NCBI GenBank assembly: GCA_003194525.1
Contig: NBIV01000080.1
Location: 204,975-268,974, forward strand
Direction: 5' to 3'
From: Gracilariopsis chorda
Lineage: Eukaryota; Rhodophyta; Florideophyceae; Gracilariales; Gracilariaceae
Length of the DNA stretch: 64,000 nucleotides
Position 1 is the stretch's first letter; each line of letters starts with the position of its first letter. Both the position numbers and the translations under genes were made by a program. The notes under the pieces are model-generated. The model worked only from the letters and a program-made list of their open reading frames with translations, was not told where the DNA came from and did no database searches. Positions 43,997 to 55,349 of this stretch are shown in pieces.

Positions 43997-46900
43997 AGGC
44001 TCCGCGTGGCTCCTTACCATCGAGCCTCAGCTCCACGGAGGTCGCCTTTAGGAAAGTGGGAGAAGCCGTCTGCTCCGTCGACGCAGAATCGGCGGGCCTC
44101 CCAATCCCGTTGGACCCATTCGACGCCTTTGAGCAATCTGTTTGCACGCTCCGCCGTGAGAATTACAACGTGTTCGCCTCTATCGAATGTTCCCGGCTCG
44201 CCTCCATCACGGTGCGTGCTATCCTTGACACCGGAGCTGGCCCCAATCTGGTGCACGCCGACGTGCTCCCGCGGTCTGCTCTCCGCTCCTTGAGGACTCG
44301 CTAGCTCCCTACGGTGCGCGATGCGTCGCGTCGAGCATTGAACATCCTCGGTGCAATAGCCCTGTATCTCCGGCTGGGCTCCTTACAGGTGAAGGTGTGG
44401 TTCCTCGTGGCAACCAACATGGCCGCACAATGCATATTGGGCACTTCCTTTGTGGATCGGTATGTACGTGCAATGTACCCACGCTTGCGGAAGGTGACGT
44501 TTCACGACGCCGCCCCTGTAGGTATCGTGTCCGCATCTCCGGGACCGGACGCCAACGCGCGTCACGTGGGTAATCTTCCAAAGGAGACGCAGCCGAATAA
44601 GCTCCGGGTGGTGAAGAGTATCAAAATACCCGCGAGGAGTCAGGCCGAAGTTTGGGTGCAGACCTCTGCATCTGGCCTTTCATTCCTACAGGGGAGTCCA
44701 CACCTGACGACGAAGCAGCACTCCATGATGGCGAATGGTGTTATGGAAATAGTGCCGAACATTCCCTTCAGGGTCATGCTCGCCAACCTGAAGGAGTCGC
44801 CGTTACGGCTCCAGAAAGGAACTGTCGTCGGATTGGCACTACCCGCCCCTGCAGGACTGGCTCATCTTCCTCGTGTGGAAGACCTTGCGGAACGCGATGC
44901 AATCGCCACCATAGAGGCTGAAGCGACATCAACGGCTCCAGAGGAAGGGAACCCTGCCACCTGGCAGGAGAAGCTCCAAATTGGTGAAGATTTCGAAGAG
45001 TATCGCCATAGGATAGTGGAAATGCTATCCGCCTTTGAGGGCATGCGGTCTGGTCGCCTGGGTCAGGTTAGCCTGGCCAAGCACCGGATCCAGCTCACAC
45101 ATAATGCGAAACCGGTACACCAACTCCCGAGGAGGGCCGGACCCCATGCGCGCGATTTCGAACGTGATGAGGTCCACCGGATGTTGGACAAGGGCGTTAT
45201 CGAGCCCTCCAATTCTGAATGGGCCTCCCCGCTGGTGTTTTTGATGAAGAAGAATGGCTCCTTGAGGTTCTGTATTGACTATAGACGCCTCAACGAGGTG
45301 ACGGTACGCGATTCGTACCCGATACCCCGTATGGATGAATGTATCGACTCCTTAGGTGATGCGTCCGTTTTCTCCACGCTGGATGCCAACAGCGGCTACT
45401 GGCAAATTGAGATGGATGACTTCGATAAGGATAAGACAACGTTCAACTCGCACTGTGGAATTTTCAGATTCCTAAGGATGCCATTTGGATTGAAGAATGC
45501 ACCCGCTACGTTCCAAAGAGCGGTGGACATAATCCTGTCGAAGGTGAAGTGGCAGTACGCCTAGGTGTATATTGATGATGTCATCATATACTCCCGCAGC
45601 GTGGAGGAGCACTTCATGCATGTGAAGCAAGTGCTCCCAGTCCTGAAGGATGCTGGACTCAACTTGAAGCTGGAGAAATGTTTCTTTTTCAAGTCCTCGG
45701 TGGATTACCTGGGGCACGTTGTGCTCCCGGGCCGCCTACAGGTTTCCACAAAAACTCAGGACGCCATCAAGGAAGCTCACCCTCCCACAAACCAGACGGA
45801 GCTCCGCTCCTTCCTGGGGTTGTGTAATGTCTTCTGGAGGTTTGTCCTGAACTTCTCCCGTATCGCAGTGCCGTTAAATCGCCTCTTGGAGAAGGAAAAG
45901 CCGACGCAATTGGCTATCTTGACGGAAGAAGAGTTTGAAGCCTTTAACACCCTGAAGAGGAGACTGATAGAGCCACCGATCTTGGTACTTCCGAAGCGGC
46001 ACGGCCGAATGGTGCTGGACACTGACGCCTGTAAATACCAGGTCGGATGTGCCCTCCTACAGGAACAACCTGAAGGTGGACTTCAATCTATCGGATACTG
46101 GAGTCGCAGCCTCACACCTACGGAACGGAATTACTCCACCTCGGAGCGCGAATGTCTCGCCATCGTCTGAGCGGTGTTGCTTTTACGCCCATACCTGGAA
46201 GGCGCGCGTACACCTTGAGGACGGACCACGCACCATTGAAGTGGATACTGTCTTTGACGGATGCTTCCGGTCGCTTGGAAAGGTGGAGGCTACGCCTCCT
46301 GGAGTTCGAGTTTGACATCGTTCACCGTCTTGGCATAAAACATCAGGCAGCGGACGCGCTCTCGCGAATCTCCACCGAGGGGGAAGACAAAACACCTTTG
46401 GAGGACACCATCCCGTGTCTGGTCATCCAGGACGCCGACGGGAAAGAAGGATCCGATGGAGAATGCTTGGAATGGTGTGAACCTGGAGGGAAGTACAGTG
46501 GGCTCCCTGAGGTGATGGACCTTGTTGAGGAGGAGAAAGAAGTTTTCCCCATCACCACAGCGGAGTTCTTGAAGGAGCAGAGTACGGATGCGTACTGCAA
46601 GGAGTGCCTCGCCACTGTGGTGAGTCTAACATCGTCATTCGATGTCGACCGGGACGGCGTACTTGTACGTCGCGCTCCTCTGGATGGAGCTCTCCAAAAG
46701 GTGGTCTCCACAAGACTACGGGCGAGGGTGCTGTATCTCTCGCACTATCCTCGCCTCGCCGGGCACCCCGGTGGATCGCGTATGTATTTCGCCATGTGGA
46801 GGGAGTTCTATTGGCCGAACATGGCTAATGACGCCTTCCAAATGGTGGCGGATTGCTATTCCTGCGCCGCCGCTAGGGGGAATATACGTAAACACCGGAC

Positions 46901-48134
46901 GCCGCTCACTCTGTTCCCGCCTTCAGGACCTTTGGAGTTCGTGGCCATGGACATTTTCGGGCCTCTCCCCAAGACGGAGCGAGGGTACCGATTTATTCTC
47001 GTGATCACTGATCGTTTCTCGAAGATCACGCGCGCCATTCCCCTCCGGAGCACCACTGCAGCAGTAATTGCCGACGCCTTTCTGGAGCATTGGGTTTACC
47101 CATATGGGATACCGTTGTAACTCCTCACGGACAATGGCCCCCAGTTCGTGGCGAAGCTCTTGAGCGCCATCTCCGGAATGCTGGGGATGAAACAGTTGTT
47201 TACAACTGCCTATCAGCCCCAGGCCAACGGACAAGCGGAGAGTTTCAACAAGACGATCGCCTCGAGGCTGAAGCACTACGTCGCGGACCACTAGAAGGAT
47301 TGGGACGCATATTTGGGCCCGCTCACGTATGCATACAAACTGCAGGTGCACCGCTCTACAGGGACCGCTCCTTTCAATCTGGTGCTCTCGCGCATTCCGC
47401 CTAGTGCCGTCATTGCGGCACGCGCCACGGCGCACCCGGCGGATGGGCCACAGGTACCAACAGCGGCACAAGCAAAACGCTCCATCCTAAGGCGGTATGA
47501 GGATGCACTCTCCCTCGCAAAGGAGAGACTCAACGCCTCGCAGAGGAAATATAAACAGGACTTCGACCGGAAGGTGAAGGAAGACCCTCACCTGAAGGAA
47601 GGTGACGAGGTTTTCCTCGACAAACCTGGGGAGACATCTGACGAACCACCGGACGTCACGCGCAAGTTAGCGCCGAACACCTCAGGGCCTTACAGAGTCC
47701 TGGACACCTATAGAGACACTGTCGCCATTGAGGTAAACGGGCTCCAAGACGTCGTCTCCAGTGATAGGGTGACGAAAGTCCCGACGCCCAGCCCTTCAGG
47801 AATGCCCGCCACCATACCTCAGGGACCACGCGCGGAACTTCCTCATCCGACCACCTAAGGAGTGACGACACCGTTGGATACTGGAAACCTCATCACCCCT
47901 CTCTTTGAACCATTGCTGGAGGCTCCAGACGCCATCCTGACCCCTGAAGGTGATATCCTCTATGCGGTGGACCATATCGTCTCCCACCGACAAACCTTTG
48001 CAGGAATACTGTACCGCGTCCGCTGGTACGGGTACACCTCAAAGGACGACACGGAAGGACCTCCGGAACACATCCCGGAGAACTTCATTAGAAGGTACCA
48101 CGCCAATCTGGTGCGGAAACGCCTCTCCACATAG
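43980..48134 (+). pseudogene. pol: Gypsy-2 pol with C-terminal chromodomain
   Basis: Reads in a different frame from gag. Protease: AILDTGAGPNLVHADVLP near 44220. Reverse transcriptase: SEWASPLVFLMKKNGSLRFC, FSTLDANSGYWQIEM, MPFGLKNAPATFQ and VYIDDVIIYS near 45570. RNase H: LDTDACKYQVGCALL and RTDHAPLKWIL. Integrase: HYPRLAGHPGG with CYSCAAAR, MDIFGPLPKTERGYRF and TDNGPQF. The C-terminal chromodomain (about 47965-48110) has AVDHIVSHR and YRVRWYGYTSKDDTEGP, which in other chromoviruses steers insertion to particular chromatin. Stops interrupt at about 44302, 45562, 46168, 47118, 47292 and 47856, and there is one 1-nt shift near 46170-46210; otherwise the frame is whole. Confidence 0.92.
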
Positions 48135-48515
48135 GCGCTTCCGTTTAGGAAAGGGGGAGGGGGCCCCCAACCGGAGTTTTTTTTTCGTCTCCGCTGTCTA
48201 TCCCCCACCTGGAGTTCTCTTTTTCGCCTCCAGGACGCCGTTGCCCGCTTTACGCACGCTGCCACGGCGGCACTTCGTGTCGTTGAGCGCGCGGGCACGG
48301 CCCATTCGTATTGCAACTACCGTTCATGGAGCTTCTGCTCCAACTTAAGGATCTTTTATTTCGCAGCTAGCGGGAACTAACTCCCATCGCCAGGGATCTT
48401 TCACCTACAGGTCACCGAATCGCGTCGTATACTCCGCTTCGAGGCGAGCTTTTGCCGTGAGCGCTTGGCTCTCGAAGAACTCCAACAGGCTTTCCTTGAT
48501 GGCCGCCATCGAGGC
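48135..48515. other. Short convergent spacer in Gypsy-2
   Basis: Between the stop of the chromodomain (+) and the stop of the antisense gene (-). Holds purine- and pyrimidine-rich runs (a G-rich tract near 48150-48165 and a T run near 48177-48186) that could end both transcripts. Confidence 0.4.
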
Positions 48516-50421
48516 TCAGTCCGTCCGGGCCTTGTGGAGTTCTAAGACCCAGGCACGCGCCTCGCGCAGCCCCTCTACAGGAGAAGCCGGAGCAGGACGG
48601 CCCGTCACCAGGCACGCCTGCACCAACTCCTGGAAGGCAGCACCCAGAGCCCCAGAGGATAACCCACCCGATGGTGCACCCGAAGCGGCCGCCCCCGTTG
48701 ACGGAGCAACAACCGCCACGGACGGAGCCGCGGACGGCGGACCAGCTGGGACAGGGGCTTCCCGAAGGGAATCTGCAGGCACCGCCGCGGGGGTCGGCAG
48801 AGCCAAGGACGGAGTCGGCGACACCGGAGGTGACGGCAGTACAGGAACTGGAACGCTCCGCAGGCGAGGCTGAGGAACAGGCGCAGGGACGCTCCGCAGT
48901 CTGGGTTGCACCACCGGGGCCGAAGCCACCGGGACACGAGTAATCTCGTCCTCTTCCATAGGAGACACGGCGGCCACCACTGCGGGAGGATCCGGCATTG
49001 CGGCGGGATGCGGCGTTATAACCTCAGGAGGCGCACACATATCCTGGGACGGAGCCGGTAACGGACAGGGCAGACTAGTCGCCAGGCTCTCCATCAAGGG
49101 GTCATAGTCGGGGACTCGGAGCCGTGGCACCTGAAGAACCCGAGAAGGCGCAAGACGGGGAAAGGTTGGGTAGGCTCGCCCGTCATCGTCTCGATTGGGA
49201 CTCCTCAAGATGGGGTGGAACTTATCTTCGCCATAGTTATACCAAAAAAAGCCCGGCGTATCGTTCCACGCCACCTGCAGGTTGTAGTCCGGCAGCGTCT
49301 CCGCCACGGACTCGCTCCACGCGGTGCCCTTCATCAGGTTCTGAATGCCGAAGGAGCGCAGGACCCGGATGATCGACGCCGACAAGGGGAGCAGACATCC
49401 GGCGGTCGGCTGATACGAAGAATCCCAGTAGATGCGTCCGTCGCGGCACCGAGTATAGGAAGTGACGCCTTCGTCCGCTGCTTAGAGATACGCCTTCAAG
49501 GTGCCGACCGCGAGCTCCGTCGAAGCGATCAACATGACGAAACGCCCTAAGAAGTCATGGGGATCTAAAACCTCCGAGGTGTGGTACGCAAAGGTAATGG
49601 GTGTCGCCACGCAGAGGTGCGGGGATACCCAGTGGTCCCTCCAAGAGTCGTTCACCTTGAGGTAGTACTTCGGACGTTGCCCGGAAGGCATGTCGTGGAA
49701 TTCCGTGCTATGCCAACCATAGAAGTACCCAAAGGCGGTACGTACTCGGGTCTCATCCGCAAGGTGCGTCCCCCAACGATTTCGGTTGAGCCAGTAGAGG
49801 CCATCGTATGGGGGATCGAAGGGCAACACCGCCAGGGCCGAGCGTCCATCGGTGATGCTTCCGGGCCGCCCCGCTCGCTGATGCGAGCTCTCCTTGTGAA
49901 GGAGTACCTGGAGTGGCGCCTGGACCTCCCGCTCTTCGGGGCACCTGAGGAAAGGAGTATCGCAGTGTCCCACCGTGGTTGGAGCGTTGTCACCGTGCAC
50001 CGGTGTGTGGAGCCCGTGAGCGCGATAGGCGTCCACCCGGTTCCGCTTCTGGTCGTTCCAAGCAACCTCCGGTACGGCGCTGAATCGCATCGCCTGGAGG
50101 TACGGTCCGAAATGGTGGATGTAGTCCTCCACGGGGCACGGGAGACTGACGCGCCTGTCGTGGAACGGAACGGATACCCGCGTGGCACGATGGTCGAAGT
50201 GCTCCCCTGGGTGGAATGGTGCACCAGTAGAGGTGTGATACACCTCAGGATTGGATGGACACGTAGGCGCTGGGGTTGGAGAAGTCATGCCGAAGGTGTA
50301 TGTAGCTGGATGAATGGCGACCGAACGTGTCGTAGCACCTGAGGAGAGTGATTTGACGCCACTTGGGGAGCGGCCCGCGGTTATACGCCCGACTGGGGAG
50401 GGAGCCGCGTCGAGGCGCCAT
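48516..50421 (-). pseudogene. Conserved antisense gene of Gypsy-2, unknown family
   Basis: Minus strand, about 620 codons from ATG 50421, with one frame change near 50250 and one in-frame TAA at 49482-49484, otherwise open. Core segments are FGYFYGWHSTEFHDMP, RDHWVSPHLC, PITFAYHTSEVLDPHDFLGR, STELAVGTLKAYL and PGFFWYNYGED. The last third is a Pro/Ala/Val/Ser-rich tail with repeats (QPRLRSVPAPVPQPRLRSVP). The same order of motifs occurs in the plus-strand gene at 60330-62146 of Gypsy-3. It lies opposite to gag-pol, between pol and the 3' LTR, where some plant Gypsy elements have antisense ORFs of unclear role. No domain recognised: no zinc finger, no envelope-like membrane segment, no nuclease motif. 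Confidence 0.7.
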
Positions 50422-51009
50422 CGTGGAATTCGCGGAGAGGACTGACGACCGGAGGCAGGCGAGGTATGGAGCACCATGGCTGGGAGCAAGTTCATATCCA
50501 GTGGAGGCCGACGGAGGCGCAGATGAGAAGATTATGAGATGATGCACCTTCACGGAGACGGAACGCGCGGACGCGATGAACTGGGTGTTCTCCAAAATGG
50601 TATCCTCGAAGAAATCGGAGCGTCGAGTGCCTTGAGGGAGTCCGCGAACAGTGCAGACTGACCCACGCTCCGGCCGCGGAGGTCGAACGCCTGCGCCGCA
50701 CACGAGACACTCGAGTTGTGCGGAATCTCACGCCGCCGACTGGAGCGGCAGCACCGAGGGGTTACGCCAAGAAGGAGAAGACGAGGCCGGGTCAAGGAGG
50801 GCCAGGGCCCGAAAACACCGCAAGGGATAAAACACGAGCCTGCGGTGGTACGCGGCGCAGGAGTATGGAAGTATGAAGGAACGCCTGAAGGAGAGGATGT
50901 GTCACATCGCCGGAGGCCACGCTGGCATCAACACCAATAGGATCCACCCAGGGATCGAGCTATTGGAATATGCACCTCGAGGACGTGGTGCAATTTAGGA
51001 AAGGGGGTA

Positions 51010-51562
51010 TGTAGTACAGTGGCTCCTAAGGAAATATGGTGGTGTGGCTTTATGGCTTGATATTCCTAAGGAGGGCTCATATTTCATTAACTGAGCCACG
51101 TGGTGCATAATTCGGCCCGCTTGCTCTACAGTATCCTTAAGGGACGGTAGAATTTATATTTATTTTATTTAATTTGTGGGGGTAATTACTACAGTAGTGA
51201 GACCTGGTGAGGCGGGCTCCCGGCTTGATACTTAATCTGCCGGTCGAGCTCCACCTCTGGGGAAGTAAACCAAGCACCCTTGAGTCTTCATCTACTTTTC
51301 CGGTTGGAGACTCTCGTCGATCATCCTAAGGTTTCTAAGCCGCCGATACCCAGGTCGCCTCATAGCAGCGCCTGTAGGAGCATTGTCTGCCCAGTGAACC
51401 TCCCCCTCCGCTTGATGTTTGCGGATCCCCTTTAAGAATTCCCCCGGCTCGCGACAGCGAAAACCGGAGACCACCTTTAGGAACTCGGACCTTTTGAGTC
51501 AACAAAAACTCCTAACGGACGTTGTGCCCTACCACCTCGAAAGGAGAACTGACAGTACCACA
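51010..51562 (+). repeat. Gypsy-2 3' LTR
   Basis: 553 bp, TGTAGTACAG...GTACCACA, preceded by the purine tract GGAAAGGGGGTA. Confidence 0.93.
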
Positions 51563-53693
51563 GTTAGTGACGGCAGTAAAAGATGATATCAACCTAAATA
51601 CAGAGGCAGTCGGCGGATCGACGGCAATGAGCTTCAAAACTTTATTTATTCCTCCGATTTGATCCCTATTCATAATCGATAAGGCTTCTCGATTGCGCTT
51701 CGTCTACGAGAGAGGTCTGTTCTCTAGGGATAACAAGTTTTTAGAGTTCACTTGCAAGTGTTGCACAAACAGGTTTGTAAAGTTGGGTGATGCAACTTTC
51801 AGGGGCCACCTGTATCGTCCCTACCCATCTCACAACGTCGCAGCAGTATTCTTGCAAACCTTTTTCAGGATTAAGCATTGGTGGATCCGTTGGTGCCAAG
51901 GGTTTGACCTTCGTCGGAGCTGGGCCATTACCTTGAGCGATAGTGGATATGCCAATTTTCTGGTGAAAGCGAGGCGAGAGGGGAGTGAAAGAGGACGTCA
52001 CTCTTAGCTCTGTTGCCTTGTCCTTTTCCCCGGGCCGGCTGTGGTCCCGCCGGCCCTCTATACTATGGATTGGTCGTGGCTCATTTCGTTCCCCCGTTGG
52101 AGGAAGGTGGGAGGGAGAGCCGCAAGCAACGCAAGCATCTGGAAATTGTTTGAACGTGGAGGCTGGTGGTTCTGGCAGCCACTCAAACATGACCACAAGA
52201 ATCTCAGAAAAGATTTCAGAGGCATCAACGTTGCAAGTACTATGACGATAGATAAATCCATCCGGGAATTGAATGTCATCAGGCAGAAAACTATTGTGAG
52301 AGGTAAAATTAGAGAGAGTTGCATTGCAATTCCCCCAATCACAATGCAACTCCGAATTGAGATTGCATTTTGTACTCTCCTTCAATTAGACTTACATATA
52401 ATTAGAAGATAGAGTGTATGAAGAGGCGGCTGTCGGGGCAGTCTGTGATTTCTGGCGGCCACACACTTCGTCTCATGGTCGCATCGCTCAACCATCCCTC
52501 GAACGCAACCCCGAACCCTATCCCTGCCTCGATCCCCCCCCCCCCCTTCACAAGCCGTCCGACAACCACTCCGAAACTTTCCCTCCTGACATCAACCACG
52601 TACTCCTCTCCTCATCATAACTCCCCAACGCACCCCTCATATACCACAGCATTCCCGGGGACCGCCGAAACAATTCTTGGAACCCAAGTCTACAGTGTAT
52701 ACTTGGCGTTATTACACCTCTAGAAGACCAGCAGCGTTCATTCTCTTTCTCTGTTCTTGAGAACAACCCATGTGCCGTTGTTGACACTGTCCGTCATTCC
52801 ATGCAAGCAACTTATTGTCAGCTGTTTCTTTTCATTGACAACCGAAACGTCATAAACCGACATTGGAATCCCACACTGCTCCACGGCAACGGAAGATAGG
52901 GTGACGAGTCAACCACTACTCAGCTTTTGCATCCTACGTCAAGGAAGTTTATGTTTTTCGAAGGCTCTTGTGTCTGCAACCCCCACCATTACAACCAAAC
53001 GTACCTTAAACGTTAAACTTCTCTCTTCGTTATATCAACCTAAGGCTAAACAGCTCGCAAGCCGAGTACCGGTATGGTAATCGATTGGGCACTTGAAGTA
53101 ATCCTCATGATTTGATATCACACCAGATAACCTTCTCAGCTGGGGTGGGCTCTGTCTGCCTTTGGTAACACGGTGTGTGGTCGTTTGGCCCAAGCTTTTC
53201 AATAACGCTCTTCTTTAGTGACCAACAAAGCCGTGCTCGAGTCTTGCAAGGAACTAGAAGGGGTCAAGTGGTGAAAACTTATCTTCAGTTAGTAACCTCC
53301 GTTGGACGTCCTGTAGAGACTAAACGCACCTCGCTCTTGTTCGCGAAGAGCTTGGCAGGCTGCAGGAAGTTGTGAATCACCGGGAGAGAGTAAGCCCTTC
53401 CCAGAGGTAAAACCAGATCCATATGACTGACTGTGTGGCATCGATTTGGTCCAGTTCTTTTCTGTGGGTTGATGTCCATTTATCTTCGTCGGGGTACAGT
53501 CTTGCTGTTTTATGCAAGCTGGGGGGTAGAGTAGTGGAGTTGATTGTAGTTGATATGGGGTGTGGTCGTGCGGGGGTCTTAGGCCCTCTCTTCACTAGGA
53601 CATTTCACGCTGCATTCTGTATAGGGTACCCAGATATCGAGGGATTTCCCATTTTCTATGACACTTTCAGAATTGTCCAAAATACCTTTTATT
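51563..53693. other. Stretch without a recognised gene
   Basis: About 2.1 kb. A minus-strand frame at 51741-52385 (about 210 codons, containing VACGSPSHLPPTGERNEP) is open but begins only at TTG and matches nothing I know; it may be a relic of another element. A run of 13 C lies at 52534-52546. The plus-strand frame at 53423-53755 leads into the Harbinger relic but does not look coding before ATG 53756. Confidence 0.35.
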
Positions 53694-53719
53694 TTGGGGT
53701 CGCTTCAGAGCGACCCCAA
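53694..53719. repeat. Perfect 11-bp inverted repeat (hairpin), 4-nt loop
   Basis: TTGGGGTCGCT, loop TCAG, then AGCGACCCCAA. It lies 37 bp before the first codon of the Harbinger transposase relic. It may be a subterminal or regulatory repeat of that element; not a transcription terminator in a eukaryote. Confidence 0.6.
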
Positions 53720-53755
53720 CTACTGACCAACGCTCGACCCACATCATCCTCCCAC

Positions 53756-54965
53756 ATGGATAGTCAAACGCGCCGAGGTCTGGCAATCGCCATCGCCAAT
53801 GTCCTAGCTGAAAACGACGACTGCATGGAGCATTTTGTTACTGACCTACTATCCTCAACACAATCACTCTCTACAGTAGACTTGACTACGAAACCCAACC
53901 ATGGCGATGCAAAGGCCGTTTGTGGGAGCGTCGACGAAATTCGTCGAAATGGTTCTTTGACCGCGCCGTAAGCAGAGACTTCCTTGGAAGCTCTTCTTGG
54001 CGCAGTAACTTCAGGATTCCACAAAATCTTTTCAATGAAACTGCAAGCACACTACCTCTCCCTGTCAAGAAATGTAGCACGAGTTTTTGTCATACACTTC
54101 GAGCAGAAATCAAGATAGCTGCCTTTTGCCTCTATTGCGGTGGTGAAACCAGCGATTAAGCAGCATCCCAGCTTGGAGTTGGTCCTAGCACAGTTTCATT
54201 GGCTGTTAGCTCTGTTTCAGAGGCGATTGTTACGCAATACGGAAACAAAACTGCGTTTCCAACCACATAAGTGGACATTGCCGCAACAATGAAAGGTTTT
54301 CAAGAGCTCTCTGGTCTTCAATACTGTGTCAACGCTATACACGTGACGCACATTAAATGGCCAGTCTGCCCTCAAGGGCAATATCATGAATACCGATGCT
54401 ACAAAGGCGTTCCTAGTATTGTGCTTTTTGCAGTTGTGAGGTCTGACAGGAAGCTAATATACGCAGATATTGGCAAACCTGGGGTGCTAGGAGACTTCAC
54501 AATATATGAGCGCTGAAATGTCAAGAGGAAAATAAGCGAAGGCGCTTGGACCGGCTATACCATAATTGGTAATTGCTAACGTTCCAGTTCGCCTCTATCT
54601 CATTGGAGATTGCACGTTTCAGCTAAGTTAAAATATGATGAAGAGTTGCACGGAGGCAGAGAAGAACACAAACCCTGTGTTGCAGACTTAGGATATAATC
54701 GCATTCAAAACACTAAAGCCAGTCGAATGCGCATTTGGCATGCTTAAGCATCGGTTTTGCTGTACTGAAGGATGGAGTTAAACTAAATCATGAAACCGAA
54801 ATGGTTGTGCTGGCAATGGCCTGTGTCCTCTTGCACAATATGTGCATAGAAAACGGCGACTACGAAGAGGAGCTTCTGCCCCCGGATGAAACAGAACACC
54901 AGTACGCTGTTGTCACTGCAGAAAACCGAGCGGGCAAAAGGCAAAGAGACGCTTTACTCTTTTAA
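53756..54965 (+). pseudogene. Harbinger (HARBI1/DDE_Tnp_4) transposase, frameshifted
   Basis: ATG at 53756 (MDSQTRRGLAIAIANVLAEN). Several frame changes follow, then the catalytic core: LSGLQYCVNAIHVTHIKWPV (first Asp position of the G(x)IDGTHI motif replaced), YHEYRCYKGVPSIVLFAVV, GKPGVLGDF (second Asp motif), then PVECAFGMLKHRF with the Glu and ACVLLHNMCIENGDYEE near the C-terminus. This block order defines the PIF/Harbinger DDE_4 family. The usual Asp of IDGTH reads Asn/His here (AIHVTH), one more sign of decay. It is followed 35 bp downstream by an opposing Myb-like relic. Confidence 0.78.
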
Positions 54966-54999
54966 ATTACGAATGATTTCAATACTGAGTAGATATTGT

Positions 55000-55330
55000 T
55001 TAGAACTTTTCCACCAGTTTCTTGAGAACAGACCGCGTTTTCTGACTTTCATCATTGCAAAGCTTCAGTTCAGTTATGAGAGAGGGGTTGTTTTCTTCTT
55101 GCTGCTTCATATATTCTGCAAGAACACTGTCTCCGGAGAGCTTAGTCCTCTATTGCGTACTAAATTCTGGGAGATCTATCCACGTGCTTCCATCGTCTGT
55201 TGAGTAGTGTGCTGGAGGATCATAGTGAGCGTTTCCATGTTCCAGATCGTGCATATCTGCAAATAACTATGGCCTGTTGTACAAATCATCATCGTCACTA
55301 TCAGTTCTAGAAGCTCTGAGTTTTGTGACA
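55000..55330 (-). pseudogene. Myb-like accessory protein of the Harbinger relic, C-terminal part
   Basis: The minus-strand frame ends at TAA 55000-55002 and has two in-frame TAG codons but no frameshift across about 110 codons. It reads DMHDLEHGNAHYDPPAHYST, then LAEYMKQQEENNPSLITELK and TRSVLKKLVEKF. That has the acidic linker and C-terminal coiled coil typical of the second gene of Harbinger elements. Assigned by position (tail to tail with the transposase) and composition; the DNA-binding N-terminus is not visible. Confidence 0.5.
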
Positions 55331-55349
55331 AAGACAGAACACTTTATGT

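Larger units (their letters stand above)
41082..51562 (+). mobile_element. Gypsy-2: chromodomain Ty3/Gypsy element with an antisense gene
   Basis: 10,481 bp between two 553-bp LTRs (41082-41634 and 51010-51562). Plus strand: gag, protease, reverse transcriptase, RNase H, integrase, chromodomain. Minus strand: a long extra gene (48516-50421) between the chromodomain and the 3' LTR. A purine tract (AGGAAAGGGGGTA) ends at the 3' LTR. The five bases on either side differ (CCTGG on the left, GTTAG on the right), so no target duplication is visible. The genes hold many in-frame stops but few frameshifts. Confidence 0.93.

Noticed and set aside
44006-44293. Plus-strand frame within Gypsy-2 as a separate small gene
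   Set aside because: It is the wrong frame of the protease region; the frame with the DTGAGPN motif is the real one.
41789-48134. Stop codon reassignment (TAA/TAG read as Gln) suggested by many in-frame stops in Gypsy-2
   Set aside because: Host genes in this window end normally at TAA, TAG or TGA, and the pattern is limited to mobile elements; mutation is the simpler cause.
51741-52385. Minus-strand frame of about 214 codons as a gene
   Set aside because: Opens only at TTG, no domain recognised; kept as a note in the spacer entry.
52534-52546. Run of 13 C as a functional element
   Set aside because: A simple homopolymer with no context; could also be a sequencing uncertainty.
53694-53719. 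Hairpin as a bacterial-type terminator
   Set aside because: The DNA is clearly nuclear eukaryotic (spliced genes, LTR elements) and no T-run follows.
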